Below, in pieces: positions 1-9,830 of a DNA stretch of 64,000 bases; positions within the stretch are counted from its first letter, which is position 1, and every line of letters begins with the position of its first letter. Location of the stretch: the NCBI RefSeq assembly GCF_000003815.2, contig NC_049979.1:14987459-15051458 (forward strand), in the 5' to 3' direction. This stretch comes from Branchiostoma floridae. Its lineage: Eukaryota > Chordata > Leptocardii > Amphioxiformes > Branchiostomatidae. Below the pieces are notes generated by a model, which did no database searches, was not told the origin of the DNA, and saw only the letters and a list, made by a program, of their open reading frames with translations. A program made the translations under genes and the position numbers.

Positions 1-1688
1 TTCACCTTCTTGTCTACAACTTGTGTCCACAAATTACTCTGAAATTTACGTCTTTCGCGGTGGAAGACGGAAAAAATTCACGTTCAAAACATTTAAAATG
101 GCGGCGCGTGGGTTGAGACATCCGGCCATTCAATGCGCAAGATAGGTCATTGCGAAATCACACCCGTTGCATTACGTGCGTTGTTGTAAATCTACGCAGC
201 GCAGCCGAAATCAGCTCAATTAATGAGACAGTGGATATGAAAAAACACATTTTTGTAGGGTAAACCAAGTTTAGACGTTGTCTGAAGGGGAAATATGAAC
301 TCAAAAGCGTGTTGACGTTCCCATGACGTTCGCCCATCATACCTTGCGGCAACCTAACAAAATGGCGCCTAACTCCAAATGTTCGCACGATAGCACAGCG
401 CTATCGGCTAGATTTTCTGTGGAATGTAACTTTCTTACGGTCCTTTGCATGGCTTTACACCTTTATACATACATTTACTAGTTACATTTGGACTCATTTT
501 GTGAGTTTTAGGGCATATTTTCCCATTTTTAATTTGTGTGGCCTGACGTAATTCTATCCAAAAACCCGAAGTTTGAGACCGTGGGTTATCCAATTCTGCG
601 ATGTTCTAAACAATAGAATGAATGGCAAATGTTTTGGGATTTCGTAATTCTATCCAATTACCCGAATTATCCAAAAAGGCGTAATACGAATAATTGGAAT
701 CCACTGTATATTATAAAAACATGGAATGTTAGTTGTTTTTCAAGCATAAGCCCAAATCCTCTACTGATAAACAGCTGGGCTGGATGCTGTAGTAAAGAAC
801 TAAGGTGGCTGTTTTTGGGTTGGCCGAATACTATCCAATGGGGCTGAATTGCAAGGGTTTGGAGGCTGAGATTTGGTACCAAGGTGACTTCAATACAATT
901 GTCCCATATGTGCAGCTCTGAATGGTTGTAACACACCATGAAGAACCTAGTCTTTTTGACAAACGTGCTTGAGGTGTGGCTCTCTCAAACACAGAACCTC
1001 CATTTAACATCCTATCTGAGGAATGTCCCAAACCAAAGCTAAGCACAATGTACTCACTTCCCTGAGTGAAGTGAGGAAACTTACCAAAGGCACAACATCA
1101 GAGCATGTCAGGAGATTCAAACCCAGAACCTCTGGGCCAAACACCCATTTGCTATGCTACCATGCCACAAAGGTAAGTTGTGAGCCCTGCTCAACATGTA
1201 TCTTTGTACAACTTTCAGCATATCCCAAAACACCTCTTAGAGGAAAGGAAGGAAGGAAGGAAGTACTTGACCTTTGTCATTAGGGTAATTGACAACTAGT
1301 TTCAACTTCCAAAAAACTATCAGATTTTATGTCTTTCCTTACAGTGGCACATACCTCAATGGTTTTTTTGCAGAACTGCTTTAGAAAGTGTAAAATCATT
1401 GTGATTAAACAGGTGCCTAACTAGTGGCTATCATTCCATCTGATCATTCAAGAGTTAGGTGGATCCTCTACTTCATTTTGGAGTTACCATACATGCCTAA
1501 CTACATGCATGCCTAACTACAGATTGTATTTAAAGGGTGGTGAACCTTTGCTCATGGTTTCCTTGAACTGTACAGGGTCAGTCTGAATTTTTTATTGTTC
1601 CCAAAATTGTTAGTTCTGTTAGTCCACTTAACAAACTGCAAAGCTCAACTAACCATAGTAATCTGCAACAAATGAAATTAAAACATAC
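1..1688. other. Presumed last RTRAF intron(s), with promoter-like GC-rich patch at 60-420
   Basis: No exon encoding the RTRAF C-terminus was found here on the minus strand, so this is read as intronic. Bases 60-420 are unusually CpG-rich. They hold two ATGGCG contexts (AAAATGGCGGC near 97 and AAAATGGCGCC near 359) resembling YY1-type promoter elements with a possible start codon. Short ORFs on either strand there have no recognisable product. The stretch 540-850 has AT-rich repeats of the type TATCCAATTACCCGAATTAT, typical of old transposon debris. A (GGAA)n run lies at 1241-1262. Nothing else is seen. Confidence 0.4.
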
Positions 1689-1760
1689 CTCTGTCTTCTT
1701 GTTCTGTGATTCAGCAATTGCTTCTTTGGACAGTTTATCCTGGATAAGCTTCCTTATGGC
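1689..1760 (-). CDS. RTRAF: RTRAF exon 6
   Basis: Residues 155-178: AIRKLIQDKLSKEAIAESQN followed by KKTE, corresponding to human AIRILVQERLTQDAVAKANQ. Acceptor CGTACAG, donor GTATGT, phase 0 at both ends. It is the last RTRAF exon I can find in the window. Confidence 0.92.
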
Positions 1761-4700
1761 CTGTACGAGGAAACAAAGAATGTGTGCAAATCATCTCAAT
1801 GCACACTAATTTTCTACAGAGATGACAAGAAAAGATGAAAATAAGGCCTATAAATTGTAGGAGAGAACAGTGCACCCAAAACCAAACAAAATGTTCATCA
1901 ACAACAGTGTTCCATATTATAAAGCTGGACCATAAAGGAATTTCTCAGGAATATGAAAATCTCAAGAAGTACTTCTGAAATCACACCATGAGAGGATAGT
2001 GGAGGTGGATATTCATAATTTACACCATTTACTCCTGTATGAACATGTGACAATAACGGGGAACCTTGCCTTAAGTAACATGAGCTGGTCGTCATGTTGG
2101 GGGATCTGTAGGAGTTGGGCTAGTGAAGCCACACCTGCCCTGAAGTCTGCACTGCTTGCTGCAAAGGCACAAACACATTTTGTTTGTCTTACCTTCACTT
2201 CTTATCCTATTTGCCAAAGAGGATGGCTGACATTTATCAAAGAGACTTTGTATAATCTCTATATTTGTTACGTCTTTTCCTAAGCAACAAGTGATTAAAT
2301 TTTTTGGAAAATCACAGCCAGATCCAGGATTTAACAATATTGCATATCTCAACATTTTGGATTTAAAATTTAGTTCTATGAAATACTATGAAATATGTTC
2401 TAGCTGAGTTTTGCACACCTTCAAGTGTATACTTTCTTATGCACTGAAAGGCATAAGCAATGGTAAAAATCAGCAAGAAAAAATTTAATTCCCTGCACAG
2501 AAAGCAAAATAACCATACAGGCATGTGAAATAGTCTTCTCAATTTTTGAAAGCTTTTATTAGTCAAACACCTTTCCCACATCCTGTTATTGACTGATAGT
2601 GTTGCCCAAGTAAGGGAGGAAGTGGCACTACAAAGAGCTCAGGACAATGAAGACAGTTTTGTTCGGAGTCACAGCCATACACAATCTCAACAACTCAAAT
2701 AGACGTCACACTATTCCTGACTTCTCTTTATGTTTCTTTAAGACCCTTCACATTTTACAAACAACTTGCTTGTGAACTTCCACTCACTGTAACGTTGTCT
2801 AACAAACTGTATACTGTGCCATTTTCGACACCTGAATGGGCAAACAAACTTTGTTGACCCTGAACGTGGACTGTGAATGAAACATGGTTTTCATCACCTT
2901 CTCTTAAAGAATCAGGTCTTTGTCTACTTGTTCAGGTAATCAAGACAAGGCTTCTTTCACTCTGGTCATCAATTAACAGAAGTTCTGACTTTCTCACAGA
3001 AGAAGATCTCACAGGAAAGTGTTTGTGTGCCAACAAGGGCATCCACGTCAGTAGCTCCATAAGCACCTTATGGGTGAGGCTTTGCTGACAATGTCTACTT
3101 GTTGTGCTGTTGTGGCAATGTTCAGTGGAGTCTGTCTGCCCACATCAGAAACACACAGATGTACTGTCCATAGAGTTTATCAACTTTGCCTTTGTACTTT
3201 CCTCAGCCAGAGGACCGGAAAAGGGGTAAAGTGATCTGATGTGGTACAACACTTCCTCTCAGCACTGGTGTTGACAATGGTGTAGAGAACACCGTACCTG
3301 TGAATGGTCTTACTCAATGGCTGTTTGTTCTTTATTTTAGAGCTGATCTGAGATATCCTATTCTCGGAGAGGGGATTTACCAGGTTTTGTCTTTCAGTTC
3401 TGTTGTTTTTCAAATCAGTCACAAACCCTCCTGATTTTTTTCATTCTTCATTCCTAACAAATACATTGCTTTTGACATGATTTTCATGAAACGTCATCAA
3501 AAGTAGTGCATGTACAATGAATTCCCCCTCCCTTATGTAAGTGGCAGGCTCCAAGCTGAAAATAATGTCCCAATCACCTTAAAGCGACTTCTATGAAGAC
3601 ATTGGGTAGCCAGCACACCAGTTAGGTTTGCAAAAGCCAGAGAAAAGAAGACCTACGGTCTATGCTGCCCAGCACATCAGAGCTGGGTGCCGGAACAGGA
3701 CTCTTCTGAACGTTGGCAGCCTTTACTTGTCGATACTTTTCCACTGCAAGAATCATCATACTGGTAAGTAACACAGTCATTTCAATTTCACTTTATAAGT
3801 TTGCAAACATGCAGTATAAGTTTGCAAACATGCAGTCAAGGCTTTCATACTTTTGGTTTAGGTGTCCTATAGGACAGATTTCAAATGAAAACTTTTTCAA
3901 GTCAAAACTTTTTTGTGAGTTTTTATGCAGATAACAGTACTAGGGTAGTTTGCTATCATACAAAGAAATGATAGGTGCATATTTTAAAAAGCGACAGATG
4001 GGAGAAGCTCCGACCCTACCATTGTCACCATACTCTAGCCTGACAGCATAACCCAGCAGCCAGTCCATCACAGCACTTTTGTCTCCATGGTTAACAGGAC
4101 ACGCTAGCTCCTCTAGATACTGCGGTGGAAGGAAGCAAGAAGAACATACAGTAAATGTTGTTATCCTGAAATGAATGATCATAATGAAAAAGTTTCTGTG
4201 TTTGGAGAACTGGACATGACACCTCCACTGACCATCTACATCATTGTATGAAATTAACACTCTCTAGTGATGAATATTAATCATTCTGCGATTGTCTACA
4301 AGTTAACTGATTCATTTCACGATACCACTTAAATTAATATCACTTTATCAGACTATATTTGTCTGCCTTTCACAAAGGAAGTTTGATAAAACCTCCTTGC
4401 TCACATGGAACCTGGCAGCTTGTTTTTGACCCAACAAGTGTTAAAAGGGAAAATGCAATGCCAACAAAGCAACACATGGAACTGTACACAAAGAGGTGGT
4501 CATGTTGGAAACATGTCAAGCGAATATCACATACCTGTTTGAATGCTGTTGGCCAGTTTTCACTCTGAATGTTGCGTAGATTTGCTCTGTCTTCTATTTT
4601 GTAGTGTCGTACTTTCTGGTCCTCAAGCCAAACTATCATATTTCGGAATTGAGCCTCTTCTGTTAAGTGTTGAAAATAAGCAGTTTAGCCAGAAGAAGAT

Positions 4701-5208
4701 ATTTATAACATTTTTTGTTAGTACTATGCTCTTGTGATGTACCATATTTTCTTAAATACGCACTCTTAAAATTTCCAAACATGAAAAGTTGCTGCAAGTT
4801 GTTGCCAAAGTCAGTGTGCTCAAGTGCATTAAGCATGGTTGAGAAGAGTGCCGACTTTATTTGGCTACCATTTTATGTTTCAGTTCCATAGATTTGTCTG
4901 AGACATGCCCCTAAGTCCCCAAATCAAATCAGGAGTGTGTATTTTATTTGGGGTGCGGACTTAAATAGATAAATAGAAGTTGGCAACTAGCAAGACCCTA
5001 TGTGCATATCTGTTATGTTGTGAATCAAATTGTATAGGAAAGACCCATAGTCTTAAAAAAAAATAAAGGGGGAGGGGGGCGTTAAGACTAGACAGTGCGT
5101 TTGGTTTCATCCAACTTCCACGCAAAGAAAACGCGCGCAGTGCCCACCTGCGATGTTGAAACTGTTCGGTTGGTGATATTCTAGAGCTGCGAGTTTCCTG
5201 CGGAACAT
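1689..5208 (-). CDS. RTRAF: RTRAF (C14orf166/hCLE/CLE7) orthologue, six coding exons, 3' end outside window
   Basis: RTRAF is an RNA-binding, RNA polymerase II-associated protein. In vertebrates it is a subunit of the tRNA-splicing ligase complex (with RTCB, DDX1, FAM98) and of RNA transport granules, in nucleus and cytoplasm. Exons on the minus strand: 5208-5148, 4659-4535, 4119-4020, 3743-3657, 2158-2070 and 1760-1689. Joined, they give 534 nt = 178 codons with all splice phases compatible. The product starts MFRRKLAALEYH and contains IVWLEDQKVRHYKIEDR, DWLLGYAVRLEYGDN and LLQIPQHDD, all diagnostic blocks of the family in the same order and spacing as in human RTRAF (244 aa). The remaining ~67 residues (LDKHILGF... 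in human) are not visible in 1-1688, so the gene probably runs off the left edge. One intron appears to use a GC donor. Confidence 0.93.
2070..2158 (-). CDS. RTRAF: RTRAF exon 5 with a GC donor
   Basis: Residues 125-154: DFRAGVASLAQLLQIPQHDD and LMLLK, matching human DFKAGVMALANLLQIQRHDD. Acceptor TTTGCAG. The coding sequence must end at AAG (2072-2070), since the next exon starts with the A of the conserved KAIR. The following bases are GCAAGG, so this intron would be of the GC-AG class. Confidence 0.9.
3657..3743 (-). CDS. RTRAF: RTRAF exon 4, variable linker
   Basis: Residues 96-125: V-EKYRQVKAANVQKSPVPA and onward to LGSID. Only EKY and the final I-D resemble human RTRAF; the rest is the family's divergent, proline- and serine-rich linker. 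Acceptor TTCTTGCAG and donor GTAGGT fit, and the 87-nt length exactly bridges the phases of exons 3 and 5. Confidence 0.85.
3794..3835. repeat. 21-bp perfect tandem duplication
   Basis: TATAAGTTTGCAAACATGCA plus G is repeated twice in a row (3794-3814, 3815-3835), in RTRAF intron 3 just upstream of exon 4 on that strand. Confidence 0.92.
4020..4119 (-). CDS. RTRAF: RTRAF exon 3
   Basis: Residues 63-96: YLEELACPV, then DWLLGYAVRLEYGDN, corresponding to human YLRDVNCPF and DWLLGLAVRLEYGDN. Acceptor CACCGCAG, donor GTAGGG, phase 0 in, phase 1 out. Confidence 0.94.
4535..4659 (-). CDS. RTRAF: RTRAF exon 2
   Basis: Residues 21-62. The acceptor TTAACAG precedes it and the donor GTATGT follows. 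It contains FRNMIVWLEDQKVRHYKI and then DRANLRNIQSENWPTAF, the most conserved N-terminal block of the family. Phase 1 in, phase 0 out. Confidence 0.94.
5148..5208 (-). CDS. RTRAF: RTRAF exon 1 (start codon exon)
   Basis: Encodes residues 1-20 plus one base (MFRRKLAALEYHQPNSFNIA). The ATG is at 5208-5206 and the donor GTGGGC follows at 5147. The MFRRKL start and the ALEYH motif match human MFRRKLTALDYH, which fixes the start codon. The exon ends in phase 1. Confidence 0.92.
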
Positions 5209-5481
5209 GTTGTGGTTTTTGAACGATAAACTGAAGATGAGAAAATTGAGACTAAACTCATGCAGACGACAGCGCGAACTGCTCCCGGACACGGCTGGAC
5301 GGAACTGGGACCGGCATGCTTTGCGCCGGCATCGGAAAATCTGGCGGGAACATTTAAATTTGGATGTTTCGAAAGCACAACACTCTACATCCGCGACTGG
5401 TCTTGTTCTTGATGTGGTTTTATTCCTCCATTAAGATTTGTCTGCTAGTTGCGTATATCTTGATATAGACACGAGAGACTG

Positions 5482-5664
5482 ATGATTAACTCTGTAGCCT
5501 ATTCACAGACTGGCCAGGGTGTGACAGACCACCCACTCAAGACGGGGAAAATCCGGTTGATCAAGTCTGTGAACTCTGACCCCCATTTTTCTCCAGACAA
5601 CCATTTTGAGGTTTTGTGCGACTTGCAAGTCTTACAACAAACGTCCAAAGTCGGATCACCGAAG
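5482..5664 (+). other. Candidate plus-strand coding exon, possibly 5' exon of the zinc-finger gene
   Basis: An open frame of 61 codons from an ATG (MINSVAYSQTGQG...) ends exactly at a good donor (AAG|GTAAGA). It lies 270 bases upstream of the RTRAF start in head-to-head orientation, so it could be a first exon driven by a shared bidirectional promoter. The sequence is not recognised. Its phase-0 end does not join neatly to an acceptor in the frame of the zinc-finger ORF at 6372, so the link is speculative. Confidence 0.25.
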
Positions 5665-5969
5665 GTAAGACCTATTGTTTCTGCAGCTGCAAGGACTGGT
5701 CTCATTCGTGGTAAACTCGATGTGTTTGTTGTTGTTATCAAGGACATTTTACTGGTAACGTTAACGTCCTTGGAATTATCCAGAGTTACCTAAGGATCTG
5801 AAGCAAGGAGGTCTATAACGTTATACTTTAGATCAAGGAGGTTTAATACAAGAAACCTGGGTTTTGGAAAATGCTGTGGGGGATGTAAAAGGTCATTATA
5901 TGACAATCAAGGAATGAGGAGTCATGGACTGTAAATCGAAAAAAAATTATCAAATTAGATTGGTTGCAT

Positions 5970-5998
5970 CAAGGAGCTTTTATCATAAAAGCTCCTTG
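5970..5998. repeat. Near-perfect palindrome, 14-bp arms
   Basis: CAAGGAGCTTTTAT (5970-5983), one central C, then the exact reverse complement ATAAAAGCTCCTTG (5985-5998). TTGGTTGCAT occurs on both sides, so this may be a small foldback insertion. Similar AAGGAGGT elements lie at 5800-5845 and 9241-9300. Confidence 0.85.
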
Positions 5999-6371
5999 GT
6001 TGCATTCATTGGCTTCTGATTGGTACTATGTAACAATAACAATAGTGCAAGAAAATCATATCTGGTTCATCTTTCAATTTTCTGTATTCCTATTTGTAAT
6101 TTATAGGTATATACAAGTCATCTGAAAATTCTGTAGGATCATCATCAAGCCTGGGAAAAAGACAGGACCAGACAACGTAGCCTGATTCAATCGCACTTCT
6201 TCTTATTGGCCCGTCCTCCCTACCTGGGAGGGGCCAGTTACAGCCCTGGACAGAAGAGTTTACATTTCACAGACTACAGACAACGGACAAGGGAAAACAA
6301 ATCATATTTAAAATCATTTAAGACAACGTACAGCATAAACTACATGTACTAGGAATTTTAGAAATACAAAA

Positions 6372-7814
6372 ATGCGTTCAAAAATCAGCTTAAAACAACA
6401 CATGGGTAAACACAGCATGGAGAAATCTTACCTGTGTGAAGAGTGTGGGTTCAGGACAGTTTTCCAGTCTTCACTATCCCGACACATGAGGAAGCATACT
6501 GGTGTAAAGGCTCACAGGTGTGAAATTTGCAATTACCGGACTTCAAGGAGAGACTATATGGACCAACATATGGCTAAACATATGAAGGAAAAACCTTACA
6601 AGTGCGATCAGTGTGACTATGCTACTGTGAGGAAAGACTATTTAAACACTCATCTGGTTAAACACACAGGTGAAAAACCTTACATGTGTGGAGAGTGCGG
6701 ATACAGGACAGGTTATAGAACTCACTTATCTCAACATATGAAAAGGCATGAAGATACAAAACCTTACAGCTGCAATCAATGTGACTTTTCCACCCGATGG
6801 CAAATCAACTTGCAGCGACACATGGCTCAGCACACAGGTGAAAAACCGTTCAAGTGTGATCAGTGTGACTATTCTGCTGTACGGAAAGTCTATTTGGACC
6901 GTCACCTAGCCAAACACACTGGTGAGAAACCTTACGTATGTGGTCTGTGCGGATATGGGACAGCTTATAAACCTCACCTATCACGACATATGAGGAAGCA
7001 CACAGGTGAAAAACCATACAGGTGTGATCAGTGTAATTTTTGCACTAAAAGTAAAAGTCATTTAGACCAGCACATGGGTGAGAAACCTTACAAATGCGAT
7101 CAGTTTGACTTATCCTCTGAGCAGAAAGACAAATTAGTACAACACATGGTTAGTCACAGTAAGAAATCTACAAATCCAATTTATGGAGAATGTGGAAAGA
7201 AGTCAGCATATAGGACTAAAGTTTCAAGAGATATGACCAAACAAAAAGATGAAAAACCTTACAACTGTGACTGCTGTGACTTTTCTACCTGTTCAAAAAG
7301 CAAGTTGAAACAACACATGGGTAAACACAGCAAAGAAAAATGTTACTTGTGTGAAGAGTGTGGGTTCAGGACAGCTTTCCAGTCTTCCTTAACCCGACAC
7401 ACAAAGAAACATTATACTGGTAAAAAAACTCACAGGTGTGAAATTTGCAATTTCAGTACAGCAAGGAGAGACTATATGGAGCAACATATGGCTAAACATT
7501 CTGGTGAAAAACCTTACAAGTGTGATCAGTGTGACTACTCTTCAGTACGAAAAATCTATTTGGACAAACACCTGGTTCGTGAACACAGTGATGAGAAACC
7601 TTCTGTGTGTCAAGTCTGTGGATACAGGACAGCTTGTAGGACTCGCTTTTCCAGGCATATGAGGAAACACAAAGGTGAAAAAGTATACAGGTGTGAACAG
7701 TGTGATTTTTGTACTGTGAGTAAAAACCAGTTAGTACAGCACTTGGGTGAATATGAACATAAACATATAGGCGATACAGGACAGCTTGTAGGACTCGCTT
7801 TTCCAGGCATATGA
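6372..7814 (+). CDS. Tandem C2H2 zinc-finger protein (480 aa), C-terminus truncated by frameshift
   Basis: The 480-residue product is almost entirely C2H2 fingers with TGEKPY-type linkers, expected to bind DNA in the nucleus. After a half finger, about 16 units follow, e.g. CEECGFRTVFQSSLSRHMRKH without its last residue, CEICNYRTSRRDYMDQHM, CDQCDYATVRKDYL and CGECGYRTGYRTHL. Around residues 240-300 three units are degenerate: one is shortened, one has lost its second Cys (CDQFD), and one has lost both its first Cys and its His residues. An in-frame stop at 6336-6338 precedes the ATG; no KRAB, BTB or SCAN domain is seen. The frame ends at 7814 because of a 152-bp duplication, leaving a non-finger tail (TGQLVGLAFPGI). 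A four-finger block near residues 8-130 recurs near 310-430. It is either a truncated gene or a young pseudogene. Confidence 0.65.
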   Translation: MRSKISLKQHMGKHSMEKSYLCEECGFRTVFQSSLSRHMRKHTGVKAHRCEICNYRTSRRDYMDQHMAKHMKEKPYKCDQCDYATVRKDYLNTHLVKHTGEKPYMCGECGYRTGYRTHLSQHMKRHEDTKPYSCNQCDFSTRWQINLQRHMAQHTGEKPFKCDQCDYSAVRKVYLDRHLAKHTGEKPYVCGLCGYGTAYKPHLSRHMRKHTGEKPYRCDQCNFCTKSKSHLDQHMGEKPYKCDQFDLSSEQKDKLVQHMVSHSKKSTNPIYGECGKKSAYRTKVSRDMTKQKDEKPYNCDCCDFSTCSKSKLKQHMGKHSKEKCYLCEECGFRTAFQSSLTRHTKKHYTGKKTHRCEICNFSTARRDYMEQHMAKHSGEKPYKCDQCDYSSVRKIYLDKHLVREHSDEKPSVCQVCGYRTACRTRFSRHMRKHKGEKVYRCEQCDFCTVSKNQLVQHLGEYEHKHIGDTGQLVGLAFPGI

Positions 7815-7924
7815 GGAAACACAAAGGTGAAAAAGTATACAGGTGTGAACAGTGTGATTTTTGTACTGTGAGTAAAAACCAGTTAGTACAGCACTTGGGT
7901 GAATATGAACATAAACATATAGGC
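7621..7924 (+). repeat. Perfect 152-bp tandem duplication inside the zinc-finger array
   Basis: Bases 7621-7772 and 7773-7924 read identically (both start GATACAGGACAGCTTG and end ATATAGGC). The next two bases, GA, also match. The unit covers most of two fingers; 152 is not a multiple of three, so it shifts the frame. The absence of any difference means it is very recent, or an assembly artefact. Confidence 0.95.
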
Positions 7925-8613
7925 GACTTATCTTCTGAACAGAAGAAACGTGTAGAACAGCACATGGTTAGCCATGGTGGTACCACTGAAAAACCTTTCA
8001 TGTGTGGAAAGTGTGGATTCAGGACAGCTTTCAAGGCTTCTCTGTTGCGACACATGAGGAATCATACTGGAGAAAAACCTCACAGGTGTGAGCACTGTAA
8101 TTTCCGTACTGCGAGGAGAGACTACCTGGACCAACATATGATCAAACATTCAGGTGAAAAACCTTACAAGTGTGATCAGTGTGATTATTCTGCAGCATGG
8201 AAAAAATCTCTAGACAGTCACATGGTTAAACACACTGGTAAGAAACAAAAACCTTACTAGTGTGGTCAGGTAAAACACAATGGTGAGAAACATTTTGTGT
8301 GTGGAATATGTGGATATGGGACAGCACATAAGCCTCACCTATCAAGGCATAATTATGAGGAAACATACAGGTGAATAGCCTTACCACGATGCGATCATTG
8401 TGATTTCTCTTCCACGTGGAAAATAAGGTTAGACCAACTCATGTCATGGGCAAACACACTGGTGAGAAACCTTATGTTTGTGGAGAGTGTCACTGCAAGA
8501 CAGCTTATAGATATCTTATGTCATTTAACTTGATGAAACATGCAAATGACAAACCTATGTGGTCACTCTATTGTAACTTCGCTATAGGACAGAAAGACCA
8601 CTTAAACCGATAA
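7815..8613 (+). pseudogene. Detached and decaying 3' part of the zinc-finger array
   Basis: A second frame (7811-8260, 149 codons) repeats the last finger of the main ORF. It then carries three intact fingers (CGKCGFRTAFKASL, CEHCNFRTARRDYL, CDQCDYSAAWKKSL). It stops at TAG 8258-8260, but in the same frame beyond the stop a further finger is readable (CGICGYGTAHKPHLSRH). Frameshifts and a second stop follow, and another finger-like stretch is in a different frame to 8613 (TGEKPYVCGECHCKTAYR). The array therefore once extended further 3' and has decayed. Skipping one copy of the 152-bp duplication would make 6372-8260 one continuous frame of 578 codons. Confidence 0.7.
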
Positions 8614-9480
8614 ATTAATTAGACATACCGTATAGCAGCCTAGTGCATGATGTGCAGTCTTCTGCAGCACCAAAAGATGATTGTGACTGGTCATTAGAGA
8701 GACAATTTTCTAAACACACATGGCATGGATGAAAATCCATGATTATGTGGATTGGTCACTCATAGAAAAGACCAAATGGTGGAAGTATTGAGTTTAATTC
8801 AGGACAAGGTAGATACATAATTTTAGACACTGTTACATGAATGATGTTACAATAGTATTTGCCTTGTTCTCTTTATACAGTGTTATGGTCTCATCATATA
8901 CATTTTAAGGTGATCATTCTGAATAAAGGACTTGTCAACAAACCCACTTCAGAGTAATTGTACTTCTGCGCAGAAGCCTACAATTGTTGTACATAGTAAG
9001 TTGTTACTGGAATCTAATGTACTACACATGTGACGTAAAAAATACCTATCTAACGGTATCAGTCAGATAAACAATATAAATGTTGAAATCTATTGTTGAA
9101 ACATGTTACTTGTGCAGTAATCTCTCAACAATGACTAAGGAGCTAGGAGCCTGTCTTTCATGGAAGTGTATATGTAACGTTATTGTAGTAAAATGCCTAT
9201 TGAAAATTTTCAGATCTGGATCTAGAATTTGTAACTGTCTTTCTTGGGTGAAGCAAGGAAGTTCTATAAAGTTTGATATAACCTTGCTTGGGTGAAGCAA
9301 AAATTAAAAAAAACAGTTCTACAACCCATACCAAACTATCCTTTAGGCTTCACAATTGATATATTATAAGTGTTTCTCATTGATTGTACATACATACAAC
9401 TTTTGATGTCAAAGGTTAGTCCGTATGCAGAGTCGGTGGCGTGGGAACTGACACGCCCACCTCATCTTCCTTAAAGGTCT
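8614..9480. other. 3' flank of the zinc-finger locus; no gene seen
   Basis: AT-rich sequence. At 9241-9300 two copies of CTTGGGTGAAGCAA flank an inverted AAGCAAGG/CCTTGCTT pair, a fragment of a hairpin repeat. A similar AAGCAAGGAGG sequence occurs near 5800, so this looks like a dispersed short repeat. No coding potential was recognised. Confidence 0.4.
8922..8927 (+). promoter_or_regulatory. Possible polyadenylation signal after the zinc-finger locus
   Basis: AATAAA in the context TCTGAATAAAGGAC, about 310 bases after the last finger remnant and in the sense orientation. It is a plausible transcript end, unsupported by anything else. Confidence 0.35.
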
Positions 9481-9830
9481 TCATTTGCATAAAATTATAT
9501 CAGTTAGTAATCTTCTCCACTCAAAAAATGAAAGTTGTCTAAATCTATTAAGCATTTTCTGGTCAATTATGCAAATGAGGATTCATTTGCATAGTTTTAT
9601 ATTCATCAATATTCATCTTCATGTAACATCAAATGCCACATGTATGAAATTCCATAATGGTATTATTGTGTTTTGTCATTAATTATGCACATTACTACTC
9701 ATTTGCATAGTTTTTCTCTATCAGTGTTCATCTTGTCCTCAGTTGCCAAGTGTTAGCTTAGTCCTGTTACAAACTTTCCTCAATTATAAGCATGTAAATT
9801 ACTAATAGATTCTGATTTGCATAATTACCA
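9481..9830. repeat. Degenerate tandem repeat, period ~102-116 bp, with octamer-like motifs
   Basis: The motif TCATTTGCAT (or TGATTTGCAT) recurs at 9481, 9583, 9699 and 9813, spaced 102, 116 and 114 bases. It has similar surroundings each time, e.g. TCATTTGCATAGTTTT... followed by TTCATCTT. ATGCAAAT also occurs on the other strand near 9570. The units are strongly diverged. ATTTGCAT is the POU-octamer sequence, but its recurrence may simply reflect the repeat. Confidence 0.6.

Noticed and set aside
3180-3422. Possible RTRAF exon suggested by GAGGAAAGTACAAAGG on the minus strand
   Set aside because: No acceptor AG at the right place and the frame does not continue; the exon at 3743-3657 fits the phases and has the EKY motif.
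7492-8055. 187-codon minus-strand ORF opposite the zinc fingers
   Set aside because: Antisense shadow of the repetitive finger array and its duplication; no independent domain.
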